13,523 nucleotides of DNA from Bacteroidales bacterium (GCA_003451785.1 DMJL01000219.1:1-13523), one strand, 5' to 3'; positions 1 through 7,182 are shown, counted from the first letter of the stretch. Made by a program: numbers and translations. The notes: generated from the letters alone by a model not told the origin.

Positions 1-830
1 ATAAGGTATTTAAGAAACTCCTCGGCCAAATCCATATTGTCCTTTATGTCGTAAAACGCCATTTCGGGTTCTATCATCCAGAATTCGGCAAGGTGTCTTG
101 TGGTATTACTGTTCTCTGCTCTAAATGTTGGACCGAAGGTGTAAATATTGGAAAGTGCCATTGCACATAATTCTCCTTCGAGCTGACCCGATACAGTAAG
201 GTTGGTTTCTCTACCAAAGAAATCGTTGTCGAAGTTGATGGCTCCATCTTCTTTTTTTGGCAAATTGTTTAAGTCTAATGTAGTTACCCTAAACATGGCT
301 CCGGCACCTTCGGCATCGGATGCTGTGATGATAGGAGTATGCAAATAGAAAAAGCCGGCATCGTTGAAAAACTTATGTATAGCAAACGACAAGGCATGCC
401 TCATTCGAAAAATTGCACCGAAAGTGTTGGTGCGAGGACGCAAATGCCCTATTTCGCGCAAAAACTCAAATGAATGATCCTTCTTTTGTAAGGGATATTT
501 TTCGGGGTCGGCTTGGCCAAACACATCAATACTCTTAGCTGCGATTTCTACTTCTTGTCCCTGCCCTAAGGATTTTACAAGAGTGCCTTTTACACCAATG
601 CAGGCACCGGTGGTAATTTTCTTGAGCAGCTCATCATTATTTATTTCCAACACATCCACAACTATTTGAATGCTGTGGATAGTAGATCCATCGTTAAGAG
701 CAATGAAATTCACCTTTTTGTTGCCTCTCTTGGATCGCACCCATCCTTTTACCAATACTTCTTGGCCAACAAGGTGTGCGACATCGTTTTTCAGCAAATA
801 CTTGACCGTAACTCTTGTGTTTTCTCTCAT
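1..830 (-). CDS. asnS: Asparaginyl-tRNA synthetase (N-terminal 276 residues, truncated by window edge)
   Basis: Cytoplasmic class IIb aminoacyl-tRNA synthetase that charges tRNA-Asn with asparagine using ATP. The minus strand reads without interruption from ATG at 830 (start MRENTRVTVKYLL) to the window edge; the C-terminal part with motif 3 lies outside. Residues about 20-105 form the OB-fold anticodon-binding domain (GWVRSKRGNKKVNFIALNDGS). The catalytic domain starts near 120 with FLREIGHLRPRTNTFGAIFRMRHAL. It continues through HTPIITASDAEGAGAMF (164-180) and the motif 2 region GPTFRAENSNTTRHLAEFW (233-251), ending MIEPEMAFYDIKDNMDLAEEF. The TxGPTFRAExSxTxRHLxEFW block favours AsnRS over AspRS. 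No Shine-Dalgarno precedes the start; a -7-like element lies 39 bases upstream. The reading frame is intact as far as it can be seen. Identification is from recall of family motifs. Confidence 0.95.
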   Translation of the reverse strand, partial: MRENTRVTVKYLLKNDVAHLVGQEVLVKGWVRSKRGNKKVNFIALNDGSTIHSIQIVVDVLEINNDELLKKITTGACIGVKGTLVKSLGQGQEVEIAAKSIDVFGQADPEKYPLQKKDHSFEFLREIGHLRPRTNTFGAIFRMRHALSFAIHKFFNDAGFFYLHTPIITASDAEGAGAMFRVTTLDLNNLPKKEDGAINFDNDFFGRETNLTVSGQLEGELCAMALSNIYTFGPTFRAENSNTTRHLAEFWMIEPEMAFYDIKDNMDLAEEFLKYL

Positions 831-868
831 AGACTGTTACAAATTATTAGTGCACCACATTGGGCGCA

Positions 869-876
869 CAAAATTA
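869..876 (-). promoter_or_regulatory. Candidate -7 promoter element for asnS (TAATTTTG)
   Basis: Read on the minus strand, this is a full match to the Bacteroidota sigma-A -7 consensus TAnnTTTG. It would start transcription near 862 and leave a leader of about 30 bases before the asnS ATG at 830. No TTG is found at the expected -33 spacing, so the call rests on the -7 element and its position. The same octamer stands upstream of proS. Confidence 0.4.
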
Positions 877-974
877 ATCCAAAAAAATTATTAGAAAAGT
901 GTTTAAAAACCGATGATTCCCAAAATCGGCTTCTATTAACATAGCAACATTATCGAGTGCAAGCCATCAAACAC

Positions 975-1005
975 TGTAAAACACTCCATTTTCAAGTGCT
1001 TTACA
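975..1005. repeat. Imperfect inverted repeat (11-bp arms, one mismatch, 9-base loop)
   Basis: The left arm TGTAAAACACT (975-985) pairs with the right arm AGTGCTTTACA (995-1005) except for one A/C mismatch. It lies about 155 bases past the stop codon of the lipoprotein gene and about 145 bases before asnS. Neither strand has a T-run after it, so it is not a standard intrinsic terminator. It could be a 3'-UTR hairpin, a regulator site or chance in A/T-rich DNA. Confidence 0.35.
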
Positions 1006-1160
1006 CAAAGAATGAATATCGAAGCATTTGAATTATGCCTTAAGCCGATAGAAAATTACAGGTTAAAAATCCATACAACCAGTCTATCATTGCATCCATA
1101 TAGCACACCACCAGCAAAGAATTGCCTGAGTAAATATTTTGTGCCAAACAAGGGTAAGGA

Positions 1161-2255
1161 CTATCGAGTAATTTCGATCACCAGGTAACGGGAGTTGCTC
1201 CAAAACTTCTCTGAATCCAAAATTACCAAGGTTTTGATACCTTCCGCATAGCGAAACTCGTAGGTTCCTTCGGGATGCGGTGTGATAAATGTAGATTGCA
1301 CACCTGCGATGGTTATTTCCTTTGTGTTGGTTATATCAATTCTGTTGAATTGCGCATGATCGAAGTTTGAACTTAATCTATTGGTTTTTCCTATTCCAAG
1401 AAAACCTCCTGCACGGGTAATCACACCCCATTCGAGCAGCTCGCGCCTCGACCCCATTGTATAGAATGCTGTATTGATCTCCATGGTTTTCCTTTCGATG
1501 GTGCGCGCTCGATCTTGAACTTCCTGCTGCAAAGTATCAATAGCAAGTGTAAGGTAATCCACCCTAAGATTCATCCTGCTAAGTTCATCTTTGAGCAGTG
1601 CAATTTCGTTTTCTCTTTCCACCAATCTTTCGTTGAGTTGTGCTACCCTCTGCTCAAACTCTCCCAATCGCAGATTGGAATTGCGCAGGTCGCGGTTTAG
1701 CCTGTTCATCAGCTGGCGGTTGCGCTGCATCAACTCCCCAATAAGGCGGATGTCTTCGTTAATTCTTTCCATTTGATCGGGCTGCCCCTCTACATTACCC
1801 CGAGTACCCTGAGAAATAATCCGCTCTTTCTCTCTAATAAGCGCAAGATTTTCCTCTATTTCGTTGATAGAACCCAAAAACTGGCTAATAGCTTCCTCTT
1901 GCCCAGCCAACTGCTGCTGCAACGCAAGGTTCTCCTGATTTAACCGCTCGGCCTCCTCCCTTGCTTTTTGTCCGCACCCATTGAGCATCAACCCTAAGAA
2001 AGCAACCAGAAAGATTCCAGTAAAAGTGCGTAGAGCGGATTTTTGATGTAAAGCTTTACAGCATGATTCATTACCTGCCAAACGATGCTTATTAAAATTG
2101 CTGGCAGTTAAGGATTCACCTGTGGTGGCACTTTGCAGTTTTACTATTGCAACATTGTGTCTGATTGCCGCCAAACCGCTGTTGACCCAGAGTTTCTCGG
2201 AGATTACATCCAAAATAAAACCTATGGCGGTTTTTAGAAAAGATGAGCGCATCAC
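1161..2255 (-). CDS. Coiled-coil lipoprotein with conserved C-terminal domain, function unknown
   Basis: The open frame runs from GTG 2255 (ATG 2252) and encodes 364 residues, but the real N-terminus is uncertain. A clear lipoprotein signal lies inside it: basic KSALR, hydrophobic TFTGIFLVAFLGLM, then lipobox LNGC with the lipidated Cys at residue 94. The 93 residues before it are far too long for a signal peptide. An in-frame TTG at 2081 would give a 36-residue signal peptide. Alternatively, ATG 2071 in another frame gives MNHAVKLYIK and joins the lipobox frame if one A is added to the A5 run at 2040-2044. The mature protein is about 271 residues: a Glu/Gln/Leu/Arg-rich coiled coil (about 97-265) with a break near 150-158, then a globular domain of about 90 residues beginning NTAFYTMGSRRELLEWGV. 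Probably anchored in the outer membrane or facing the periplasm. No catalytic motif was seen. Such proteins resemble a Bacteroidota-specific family of unknown function. Confidence 0.75.
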   Translation of the reverse strand: MMRSSFLKTAIGFILDVISEKLWVNSGLAAIRHNVAIVKLQSATTGESLTASNFNKHRLAGNESCCKALHQKSALRTFTGIFLVAFLGLMLNGCGQKAREEAERLNQENLALQQQLAGQEEAISQFLGSINEIEENLALIREKERIISQGTRGNVEGQPDQMERINEDIRLIGELMQRNRQLMNRLNRDLRNSNLRLGEFEQRVAQLNERLVERENEIALLKDELSRMNLRVDYLTLAIDTLQQEVQDRARTIERKTMEINTAFYTMGSRRELLEWGVITRAGGFLGIGKTNRLSSNFDHAQFNRIDITNTKEITIAGVQSTFITPHPEGTYEFRYAEGIKTLVILDSEKFWSNSRYLVIEITR

Positions 2256-2373
2256 TTAAATTGGTTTAATATGGGTTTGTAAAAAATTGTTGAAAAAGGC
2301 GTTCTAAAGAAAAACGCATATCGAAGTAAAATTGTTTAGAATGCTTGCACTTCTCAATGTGTTTTTCAGCCTG

Positions 2374-2381
2374 CAAAGGTA
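2374..2381 (-). promoter_or_regulatory. Candidate -7 promoter element (TACCTTTG) upstream of the coiled-coil lipoprotein gene
   Basis: Minus-strand match to TAnnTTTG, identical in sequence to the strong element before the aldolase gene. It lies 118 bases before the GTG at 2255 and about 300 before the ATG at 2071, so the leader would be long. No -33 TTG lies at suitable spacing. A second octamer, TAATTTTG, lies at 2421-2414 on the same strand. Confidence 0.25.
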
Positions 2382-2457
2382 TTTAAAATTAGGGAATTAC
2401 GACATTCATAAAACAAAATTAAATACACAAACGATTGTTTCCCTGTTTTTTAATCCT

Positions 2458-3597
2458 CTATTCAATGCATTTCATAATAGAATCCCACAACCGTTTAGCG
2501 GTTTTGTCCCAAGTGAATTTTGCAGAAACACTAAATCCTTTGTTAATCAAATCATTGCAAAGCTCGGTATTGGTTGCCAAGCTCAACATCGCATCGGAAA
2601 TTTGACTTACATCCTTTGGGCACACCAGCAGTGCAGCATCGCCGGCTATCTCGGGCATGCTCGACACATTGGAAGTAACAACCGGCACACCGCAGCGCAT
2701 AGCCTCCACAATAGGAACTCCAAACCCCTCGAAATGAGACACCAACAACAATGCATGTGCTGAAGCTACAACCCTATGAAGATTTTCCTTGTAGAGCCGC
2801 CCAAGAAAAACCACATCCGAAGAAAAGCGCATACCTTCTAATGTTGCATTCAAATAGCTCTTGCCAAACATGTGTTCGCCAACAATTATCAACTTAAATG
2901 GCATTGCATAGCTGCTTTTAAAATGGTCGAAGGCCAAAAGCATATTTTCAATGTTTTTTCGCTTGTGCAACGAGCCAACAAACACAAAGTAAGGAACACC
3001 GCCTGTAGTTTCTGCTCTGCATTCCATTGCATCTTCTTCTGCTAAGGGCACAAATATGGGATTAATACCATTGTAAACTACATCTATTTTCCCTCCTGGT
3101 AGCTTAAATGTCTTTTCCAAGTCTACTTTAGAATACTCCGACACGGTTGCTACGCGCTCGGCTTTGCGAGCAAATAAGGGAAACATACTTCGGCAGTAAA
3201 TTCGCTCAGCCCAAGGCAAGAAGTCAGGGTGGTGCATAAAGTTCAAATCGTGGATAATCGAGAGTTGCTTACCTGCCCACGACAACGATAGAAAACCATC
3301 GGGCGAAACAAACAGATCGGGCGACATTCGGGCAAGCCACCTTGTGATGGCTATTTCAAAATAGAGTAAATACAGAATCGGATGCCTCGCTTGGGGAAAC
3401 AACACCACAGGCGTTATATTTGGCGCAAAAACAAATTCTTGAGAGTAAGGTCTGTCGAATAAAAAATAAAACTCCACTTCCGGATGTTGTGCCGCAATTC
3501 TGCTAAATGCCTCGAAAGTAAACCAACCAATACCCTCCAATTTGCCACGCAATAGCAGACGGGTATTTACGGCAATCCTGAGTTTTTCTTTTTTCAT
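2458..3597 (-). CDS. Glycosyltransferase, GT4 family (GT-B fold)
   Basis: Probable retaining glycosyltransferase that moves a sugar from a nucleotide-sugar donor to an envelope glycan such as LPS O-antigen, capsule or exopolysaccharide; donor and acceptor cannot be told from sequence. At 379 residues it has the usual two-domain length. The N-terminal Rossmann half starts RIAVNTRLLLRGKLEGIGWF (7-26) and holds IIHDLNF (114-120) and VATVSEYSK (149-157). The C-terminal half starts with FVFVGSLHKRKNIENML (204-220), whose Lys-Asn matches the donor phosphate-binding segment. It holds the EX7E motif, Glu290 and Glu298 in EGFGVPIVE, followed by AMRCGVPVVTSNVSSMPEIAGDAALL. There is no transmembrane segment, so it should be cytoplasmic or peripheral. 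It is an isolated gene: neighbours on the same strand are not sugar genes, unlike a typical polysaccharide cluster. No Shine-Dalgarno and no convincing promoter were found upstream. The start ATG at 3597 gives MKKEKLRIAVNTR, as expected for the family. Confidence 0.92.
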   Translation of the reverse strand: MKKEKLRIAVNTRLLLRGKLEGIGWFTFEAFSRIAAQHPEVEFYFLFDRPYSQEFVFAPNITPVVLFPQARHPILYLLYFEIAITRWLARMSPDLFVSPDGFLSLSWAGKQLSIIHDLNFMHHPDFLPWAERIYCRSMFPLFARKAERVATVSEYSKVDLEKTFKLPGGKIDVVYNGINPIFVPLAEEDAMECRAETTGGVPYFVFVGSLHKRKNIENMLLAFDHFKSSYAMPFKLIIVGEHMFGKSYLNATLEGMRFSSDVVFLGRLYKENLHRVVASAHALLLVSHFEGFGVPIVEAMRCGVPVVTSNVSSMPEIAGDAALLVCPKDVSQISDAMLSLATNTELCNDLINKGFSVSAKFTWDKTAKRLWDSIMKCIE

Positions 3598-3824
3598 TTA
3601 TGATAATGCTGTAATCTAAAATGCATCCACTGCAATGACCATCAAGACAAGTTGCAGGATTGTAAATGTACATTATTAATATGATTCACCGCATTATCCT
3701 CCTTGTAATTTGCATTCAACTAAAGCAAAACACTGGAAGTAGAGACAACTTAAGCAGCCTAAGATTGCCTAATTTTACAACAACTCAAAAAATTTTACAG
3801 CCAATTAAATCTATTCACATGGTT

Positions 3825-3864
3825 ACTGAAAAATGAAAATCAAGCTAATGGACAATTTTTCAGT
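3825..3864. repeat. Perfect 10-bp inverted repeat, 20-base spacer, upstream of the aldolase promoter
   Basis: ACTGAAAAAT (3825-3834) and its exact reverse complement ATTTTTCAGT (3855-3864) flank a 20-base spacer. The repeat lies about 70 bases upstream of the aldolase -33 element and in a spacer between divergent genes, where no transcript should end. A regulator-binding site is one reading; chance is another, since the arms are A/T-rich. Confidence 0.4.
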
Positions 3865-3935
3865 GGTTTTATTTTCAAAAATCGAGCATGTAGCCTTTTG
3901 TACTTTTGCTTATGTAAATATTGGCTGCATTTTCA

Positions 3936-3963
3936 TTGGAGGCAAGTAAAATATGTACCTTTG
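3936..3963 (+). promoter_or_regulatory. Promoter of the class II aldolase gene
   Basis: TTG at 3936-3938 and TACCTTTG at 3956-3963, 17 bases apart, match the Bacteroidota sigma-A promoter (-33 TTG, -7 TAnnTTTG). Transcription would begin near 3970, giving a leader of about 33 A-rich bases with no Shine-Dalgarno before the ATG at 4003. This is the clearest promoter in the window. Confidence 0.75.
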
Positions 3964-4002
3964 AAAAAATGCCAATTAAGTTAAACTAAAATCACTAAAA
4001 CA

Positions 4003-5082
4003 ATGTTAAACAACCTGTTAATGCATATTGAACCGGGTGTTGTTACGGGTAGGGATGTTCAGGAAATTTTTCGCATTGCCAAGATGCACCAATTTGCTTT
4101 GCCTGCCATTAATGTAACCGGCACCAATACAGTAAACTCCGTTTTGGAGGTAGCCCGCGATGTAAATTCGCCGGTGATTATTCAGTTTAGCAATGGAGGG
4201 GCACAATTCTATGCCGGCAAGTCATTGAACAACGACAACCACCGTGCTACTATTGCAGGGGCTGTTTCGGGTGCCATGCACATCCACGCTATGGCGAAAT
4301 TATATGGAGTGCGGGTAATTTTGCATACCGACCATGCCGCAAAAAAACTTCTGCCTTGGATAGATGGTTTGTTGGATGCCAGCGAAGAGCATTTCGCCAA
4401 ATATGGCAAACCCTTATACAGTTCGCACATGCTCGACTTATCGGAAGAAAGCTTGGAGGAAAACATCAGTATAAGTGTTGCCTACATGCAGCGCATGAAA
4501 AAATTGGGTATGACCCTCGAGGTGGAGCTTGGCGTAACCGGTGGAGAAGAAGACGGTGTGGACAACACAGGCGTAGAGAGCTCCAAGTTATACACCCAGC
4601 CCGAAGAGGTTGCCCAAATGTATGAAGCCCTTATGGCTGTTTCCGATCAGTTTACCATTGCCGCGTCTTTTGGTAATGTGCATGGAGTGTATAAGCCCGG
4701 CAATGTAAAGCTTGAGCCTAAAATTCTGCTAAACTCCCAGCAATACATACAAAAGCATTTCAACACAGCCGAACAGCCTGTAAGCTTTGTATTCCATGGA
4801 GGAAGTGGCTCATCGCGCGAAGAGATTCGTGAAGCGATCGTATATGGTGTGGTGAAAATGAATATTGATACCGATACACAGTGGGCATTTTGGGAAGGTA
4901 TAAAGGACTTCTATGTGAAAAATTCCGGCTACCTTCAAGGGCAGATTGGTAATCCCGAAGGAGACGACAAGCCCAACAAGAAGTATTACGACCCAAGGGT
5001 ATGGCTGCGCAAAGGAGAAGAAAAGATGCGCGATCGCCTAAAATTGGCTTATGAAGACCTCAATGCTGTAAATCGCAATTAA
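4003..5082 (+). CDS. fbaA: Class II fructose-1,6-bisphosphate aldolase
   Basis: Zinc-dependent cytoplasmic enzyme of glycolysis and gluconeogenesis that splits fructose 1,6-bisphosphate reversibly into dihydroxyacetone phosphate and glyceraldehyde 3-phosphate. The 359 residues align along their whole length with the E. coli FbaA type (class IIA), as recalled. Visible active-site parts: VILHTDHAAKKLLPWIDGLL with Asp110 and zinc ligand His111; ELGVTGGEEDGVDN with the Glu182/Glu183 pair; FGNVHGVYKPGN with zinc ligand His227; and FVFHGGSGS with zinc ligand His265 plus the phosphate-binding Gly/Ser loop. The stretch MNIDTDTQWAFWEG (286-299) completes the phosphate site, and the C-terminal NKKYYDPRVWLRKGEEKM is typical. 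The Cys after the HTDH motif in E. coli is Ala here, which is not catalytic. The gene is monocistronic: its own promoter lies at 3936-3963, and a convergent gene ends 14 bases after its stop. Confidence 0.97.
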   Translation: MLNNLLMHIEPGVVTGRDVQEIFRIAKMHQFALPAINVTGTNTVNSVLEVARDVNSPVIIQFSNGGAQFYAGKSLNNDNHRATIAGAVSGAMHIHAMAKLYGVRVILHTDHAAKKLLPWIDGLLDASEEHFAKYGKPLYSSHMLDLSEESLEENISISVAYMQRMKKLGMTLEVELGVTGGEEDGVDNTGVESSKLYTQPEEVAQMYEALMAVSDQFTIAASFGNVHGVYKPGNVKLEPKILLNSQQYIQKHFNTAEQPVSFVFHGGSGSSREEIREAIVYGVVKMNIDTDTQWAFWEGIKDFYVKNSGYLQGQIGNPEGDDKPNKKYYDPRVWLRKGEEKMRDRLKLAYEDLNAVNRN

Positions 5083-5096
5083 GCAAAAAGGGAAGG

Positions 5097-5525
5097 TTAG
5101 GGATTAAAATCGGGGAAGCTTATCCTGTCCACAACAATAAATGCGGCAGGATACAACCCCGATATTTGCTCCAAAAAACGATGAGCATCGAGCCTTGTTC
5201 GAAAATTACCTACACGGAGCTTAAACTCTGGAGAATCGAAGATAATATAGGAATTTACTTCTGGAAACATTGCATTGAAAGCAGCTTTTGACCGTTGCGC
5301 TCTTTGTTTAGATTGGTTGCCGGAATCTGCTGATATCTGCACCCTAAAGCCTTGAGTCCCTTGCTCTGCGGCTACAACATTTCGGTGGTAACTGAGCAGG
5401 GCATCCACCTTTGGGTCATGCCGCACATTTACCCTCAATCCCATTGAGTCTAATACTGCCGTATTGTTATTTCCCCACAGGTTGAAGCTCAAACCGATAA
5501 TTGCAAAAAAAAGAATTATTCTCAT
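5097..5525 (-). CDS. Small exported SPOR-domain protein
   Basis: Encodes 142 residues: a signal peptide (MRIILFFAIIGLSFNLWGN), a linker of about 40 residues, and a C-terminal SPOR domain (about 60-137) beginning GFRVQISADSGNQSKQRAQ and ending in the strand-helix-strand pattern FKLRVGNFRTRLDAHRFLEQ. SPOR domains bind peptidoglycan glycan strands that lack stem peptides, mostly at division sites, so a periplasmic cell-wall role is likely; the specific role is unknown. No lipobox follows the signal peptide. The gene lies 73 bases downstream of proS on the same strand but has its own -7 element at 5543-5550, so it is probably transcribed alone as well. Its stop is 14 bases from the stop of the convergent aldolase gene, with no hairpin between them. 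The start ATG at 5525 is set by the signal peptide. Confidence 0.88.
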   Translation of the reverse strand: MRIILFFAIIGLSFNLWGNNNTAVLDSMGLRVNVRHDPKVDALLSYHRNVVAAEQGTQGFRVQISADSGNQSKQRAQRSKAAFNAMFPEVNSYIIFDSPEFKLRVGNFRTRLDAHRFLEQISGLYPAAFIVVDRISFPDFNP

Positions 5526-5542
5526 AGCTTTACTTTCTACTT

Positions 5543-5550
5543 CAAATGTA
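5543..5550 (-). promoter_or_regulatory. Candidate -7 promoter element for the SPOR gene (TACATTTG)
   Basis: Minus-strand match to TAnnTTTG located 18 bases before the ATG at 5525, which leaves a leader of about 10 bases. A TTG at 5566-5564 is only 13 bases away, shorter than the usual -33 to -7 spacing, so the -33 element is weak or missing. Confidence 0.45.
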
Positions 5551-5598
5551 GCAACTTTTGAAGCAAAAAAAGTGCCAATTTATAAATTTGCAGGCGCA

Positions 5599-7074
5599 CT
5601 AATAAGCTCTCGCAAACACAACCCTCTGTGATGAAGGTTTTCCTGTGTAAATACAAACGCCTGTTTCCAAATTATTTTCTAATGGGATGCACCTGATGGT
5701 AGCTTTGGTTTCTTCCTTGATTTTCTCCTCCGTTTCCGCAGTACCATCCCAATGCGCCAATATAAATCCACCTTTGTTGTCCAACAAATCGTTGAATTCC
5801 TGCCAAGTATCTGCTTTGGTGGTATGGGCTTCTCTAAAGTCCAATGCCTTCTTATATAGATTTTCCTGAATTTCGTCGAGTAGCTTTGCTACCGTTTCGG
5901 CTATAGCATCTTCTTGATATACGCCTTTGGTAAGAGTATCTCGGCGGGCAAGCTCCAATGTGCCATTCTCCACATCGCGCTGACCTATTGCAATACGAAG
6001 CGGAACACCCTTTACTTCATACTCATTAAATTTCCAGCCAGGCTTGTAGGCATCCCGATCATCAACTTTTACGGAAACATTGCTTTTAACAAGAATATCC
6101 TTGATTGCGTTTGCTTTTGCAACCACTAACTGCCTTTGCTCATCGTTCTTGTAAATGGGCACTATAACCACTTGTATAGGAGCCAGCTTTGGCGGCAATA
6201 CCAAACCATGATTGTCTGAATGCGCCATGATAAGCGCCCCAATCAATCGCGTTGACACGCCCCAAGAAGTTGCCCAAACATACTCCAACTTTCCCTCACT
6301 GCTTGTAAACTTCACATCGAAAGCTTTAGCAAAATTCTGTCCTAAGAAATGGGAAGTACCGGCTTGGAGTGCCTTTCCATCTTGCATAAGCGCTTCTATA
6401 CAAAAAGTCTCTATGGCACCGGCAAACCTTTCATTTGCCGATTTGGTGCCCTTCAGTACGGGTATTGCCATAAAACTTTGCGCAAAATCAGAATAAACGC
6501 CCAACATTCGTTCGGCTTCTTCCATTGCTTCCTTTTCGGTGGCATGTGCCGTATGTCCTTCCTGCCACAGGAATTCGGCTGTGCGAAGAAACATGCGAGT
6601 GCGCATTTCCCACCTTACCACATTGGCCCATTGGTTTATCAAGATTGGCAAATCGCGATACGATTGCACCCATCCACGATAAGTATCCCAAATGATTGTC
6701 TCCGAAGTGGGTCGAATGATAAGCTCTTCGTCGAGTTTTGCATCTTCATCTACTACAACGCCACTGCCATCGGGAGCATTCTTCAATCGGTAGTGCGTAA
6801 CTACTGCACATTCTTTGGCAAAACCTTCCACATGGGCGGCTTCCTTGCTAAAGAAGGATTTGGGAATAAAAATCGGGAAATATGCGTTGGAATGCCCGGT
6901 ATCTTTAAACATTTTGTCTAATGCCGCTTGCATCTTCTCCCAAATGGCATATCCATAGGGCTTGATAACCATACACCCTCGCACGGCTGAATTTTCTGCT
7001 AAGCCAGCCTTTTGAACTATATCGTTGTACCATTTGGAGTAGTTCTCTTCGCGCATTGATAAATCCTTGGCCAT
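5599..7074 (-). CDS. proS: Prolyl-tRNA synthetase (short, archaeal/eukaryote-like type)
   Basis: Cytoplasmic class IIa synthetase that charges tRNA-Pro with proline. The 491 residues match the short form lacking the inserted editing domain of the E. coli type. Visible parts: motif 1 region (KPYGYAIWEKMQAALDKMF, 38-56, to NAYFPIFIP); the proline-binding RPTSETIIWDTYRGW (121-135); motif 2 VVRWEMRTRMFLRTAEFLW then QEGHTAH (152-177); GTSHFLGQNFAKAF (239-252); and motif 3 near WATSWGVSTRLIGALIM (267-283). An anticodon-binding domain (about 300-400) follows, then the C-terminal domain ending RVVFARAY. The terminal Tyr is a hallmark of this type. Of the four zinc-binding Cys usual in the archaeal form, only Cys474 seems kept; the others read Asp443, Thr448 and Thr477. 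The start MAKDLSMREENYSKWYND is standard. A promoter candidate lies at 7125-7132. Confidence 0.97.
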   Translation of the reverse strand: MAKDLSMREENYSKWYNDIVQKAGLAENSAVRGCMVIKPYGYAIWEKMQAALDKMFKDTGHSNAYFPIFIPKSFFSKEAAHVEGFAKECAVVTHYRLKNAPDGSGVVVDEDAKLDEELIIRPTSETIIWDTYRGWVQSYRDLPILINQWANVVRWEMRTRMFLRTAEFLWQEGHTAHATEKEAMEEAERMLGVYSDFAQSFMAIPVLKGTKSANERFAGAIETFCIEALMQDGKALQAGTSHFLGQNFAKAFDVKFTSSEGKLEYVWATSWGVSTRLIGALIMAHSDNHGLVLPPKLAPIQVVIVPIYKNDEQRQLVVAKANAIKDILVKSNVSVKVDDRDAYKPGWKFNEYEVKGVPLRIAIGQRDVENGTLELARRDTLTKGVYQEDAIAETVAKLLDEIQENLYKKALDFREAHTTKADTWQEFNDLLDNKGGFILAHWDGTAETEEKIKEETKATIRCIPLENNLETGVCIYTGKPSSQRVVFARAY

Positions 7075-7080
7075 AAAATA

Positions 7081-7108
7081 TTTTGGTATAAAATTTGTGC
7101 TAAATTTG
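7081..7108 (+). promoter_or_regulatory. Candidate promoter for the Trp/His-rich lipoprotein gene
   Basis: TAAATTTG at 7101-7108 matches TAnnTTTG. TTTTG at 7081-7085 could be the -33 element, but the gap of 15 bases is shorter than usual. Transcription would start near 7115, leaving an 80-base leader that contains the proS promoter candidate on the opposite strand. Confidence 0.35.
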
Positions 7109-7124
7109 ATGTTGAAAAACTGGG

Positions 7125-7132
7125 CAAAATTA
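7125..7132 (-). promoter_or_regulatory. Candidate -7 promoter element for proS (TAATTTTG)
   Basis: Minus-strand match to TAnnTTTG, 50 bases before the proS ATG at 7074, predicting a leader of about 43 bases. No TTG lies at the right -33 spacing (the nearest is 10 bases away). The octamer and the CCCA that follows it resemble the element upstream of asnS. Confidence 0.4.
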
Positions 7133-7182
7133 CGAAAAACCCCAATTAAAATTTCCCTATTCTAACAGCAATAAAATCACAT

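Larger units (their letters stand above)
831..1160. other. Noncoding spacer between asnS and the lipoprotein gene
   Basis: A 330-base A/T-rich stretch lying downstream of the lipoprotein gene and upstream of asnS, both on the minus strand. It holds the asnS promoter candidate (869-876) and an imperfect hairpin (975-1005). A 58-codon plus-strand reading frame (1012-1188) was considered and not accepted. No tRNA or known riboswitch pattern was seen. Confidence 0.6.
3598..4002. other. Divergent intergenic region between the glycosyltransferase and aldolase genes
   Basis: A 405-base A/T-rich region between two genes pointing away from each other. It holds the aldolase promoter (3936-3963), a second lone TAnnTTTG octamer (TACTTTTG, 3901-3908, no -33 partner) and a perfect 10-bp inverted repeat (3825-3864). 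No credible gene, tRNA or riboswitch was found, and no good promoter for the minus-strand glycosyltransferase. Confidence 0.6.

Noticed and set aside
1012..1188. Plus-strand 58-codon frame starting MNIEAFELCL in the spacer before asnS
   Set aside because: It overlaps the 3' end of the lipoprotein gene on the other strand, has no ribosome site or clear promoter and matches no family I know. A frame of this length is expected by chance here.
2332..2763. A 143-codon plus-strand frame across the end of the glycosyltransferase gene
   Set aside because: Most of it is antisense to the EX7E region of the glycosyltransferase, and no start signal or family match was seen.
6349..6921. A 190-codon frame antisense to proS
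   Set aside because: proS is certain from its motifs over this whole stretch; the antisense frame is a shadow of it.
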